Below, piece by piece: positions 48,131 to 48,444 of a stretch of 48,444 bases of DNA; positions within the stretch are counted from its first letter, which is position 1; each line of letters opens with the position of its first letter. The stretch is from Chloroflexota bacterium (lineage in GTDB: Bacteria > Chloroflexota > Dehalococcoidia > Lucifugimonadales > UBA3495), in NCBI GenBank assembly GCA_009840135.1, contig VXOH01000071.1, forward strand, positions 1 to 48,444. Direction: 5' to 3'. The translations under genes and the position numbers were made by a program. The notes below the pieces were generated by a model. That model ran no database searches and was not told the DNA's origin. It saw nothing but the letters and a program-made list of their open reading frames with translations.

Positions 48131-48444
48131 ATGCCTGTGTACCTTGTTGTCGCGGTGGTCGCGCGAAACAAGAGGCTGGCGCGAGGTGACGGCGGTTTGT
48201 ACCAGAAAATAGAGGATATCTCCTTCCACATCCTGGCGGCGATTATCATCGCCAACCTTTTGACTGCCGTGGCCGTGTGGTATGAGATATACTACGTGGT
48301 GAACGACTCTGCCACGGCGACGGCCAAGGCAATTCTGATTGACGCAGTTGCGGCCGCGGCGCTTGGAATCTACATCGTAGGTACGGCGGATACTTATATG
48401 GTTCTATCGAAACTGATCCTGGAAAAATACCTGAATAACCGGTT
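48131..48444 (+). CDS. Membrane protein of the EPPP-tail family, truncated by window end
   Basis: Open from ATG 48131 to the end of the window (104 codons, no stop). Two membrane helices (ILAAIIIANLLTAVAVWYEI and AAAALGIYIVGTADTYMVL) are followed by SKLILEKYLNN, which matches TKRYLDNKLVEP and TKRFLEEKFLNP of the 18-19 kb proteins in position and pattern. The C-terminal tail lies beyond the window, so EPPP membership is predicted, not seen. Confidence 0.6.
   Translation, partial: MPVYLVVAVVARNKRLARGDGGLYQKIEDISFHILAAIIIANLLTAVAVWYEIYYVVNDSATATAKAILIDAVAAAALGIYIVGTADTYMVLSKLILEKYLNNR

Noticed and set aside
47362-48255. 297-residue minus-strand frame opposite the Fur and VOC genes
   Set aside because: Both plus-strand genes have clear family motifs; the minus frame has none.
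1-48444. CRISPR arrays, rRNA genes, replication origin
   Set aside because: No regularly spaced repeat-spacer array, rRNA sequence or DnaA-box cluster was seen; the three 23-bp repeats at 35105 are contiguous and too few for CRISPR.

Overview
The window is a GC-rich bacterial contig end. Positions 1-94 are almost pure C/G homopolymer and look artefactual. The gene content suggests a Chloroflexota member, perhaps a SAR202-like or other Dehalococcoidia lineage: a COG3618 amidohydrolase, MmgE/PrpD, an Ldh2-type dehydrogenase, glcDEF, a Thr/Pro-rich extracellular linker protein, frequent TTG starts and many small membrane proteins. This placement is inferred from gene content only; no rRNA gene is present.

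Layout. 1-6.7 kb is accessory. Its most striking feature is a probable 3.3-kb transposon (723-4060) with terminal inverted repeats and a 6-bp direct repeat (AAAGAT) on each side. It carries an IS1595-type transposase, three hypothetical genes and three unusual tRNA-like genes, two of them behind a consensus promoter. 4.2-17.1 kb holds a MidA-like methyltransferase, two small genes with matching promoters, two PaREP1/HEPN-like proteins, secF and secD, a CCA-adding/poly(A) polymerase family gene without a normal start codon, peptide deformylase, priA and rplS, nearly all on the minus strand. 17.5-26.2 kb is mostly plus strand: amidohydrolase, PrpD, MsrA, an MFS exporter, MsrB, tRNA-Arg, tRNA-Pro and an Ldh2-family dehydrogenase. 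Interspersed are members of an apparently undescribed membrane protein family ending in a W..WN.RR...EPPP tail. 26.3-30.6 kb holds an AT-richer Fic gene flanked by hairpins, a formyl-THF cyclo-ligase-like gene, an alpha/beta hydrolase and a Uma2 protein.

30.6-35.1 kb is a trp operon (trpD-trpC-trpF-trpB) with an unrelated zinc-ribbon plus membrane-protein pair between trpD and trpC. trpA, trpE and trpG are not in the window. After it come three 23-bp tandem repeats and a PIN-toxin-like gene pair. 36.4-38.6 kb encodes an SDR protein lacking the usual Tyr/Lys and a class V aminotransferase. 38.6-41.1 kb is a three-gene cassette: a nuclease-like protein, a coiled-coil tail-anchored protein, and a PD-(D/E)XK-like domain fused to a glycine-zipper membrane region. 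41.7-48.4 kb holds a methyltransferase, glcDEF for glycolate oxidation, a Fur-family regulator, a VOC protein and a truncated membrane protein running off the end.

Themes. Glycolate oxidation (glcDEF) and the class V glyoxylate-type aminotransferase could form a glycolate-to-glyoxylate-to-glycine route. MsrA and MsrB give methionine sulfoxide repair. SecD/SecF, deformylase, L19, PriA and the nucleotidyltransferase form the housekeeping core. The parts most worth follow-up are the tRNA-carrying element, the EPPP-tail family, the nuclease/glycine-zipper cassette, and the start of the nucleotidyltransferase gene.
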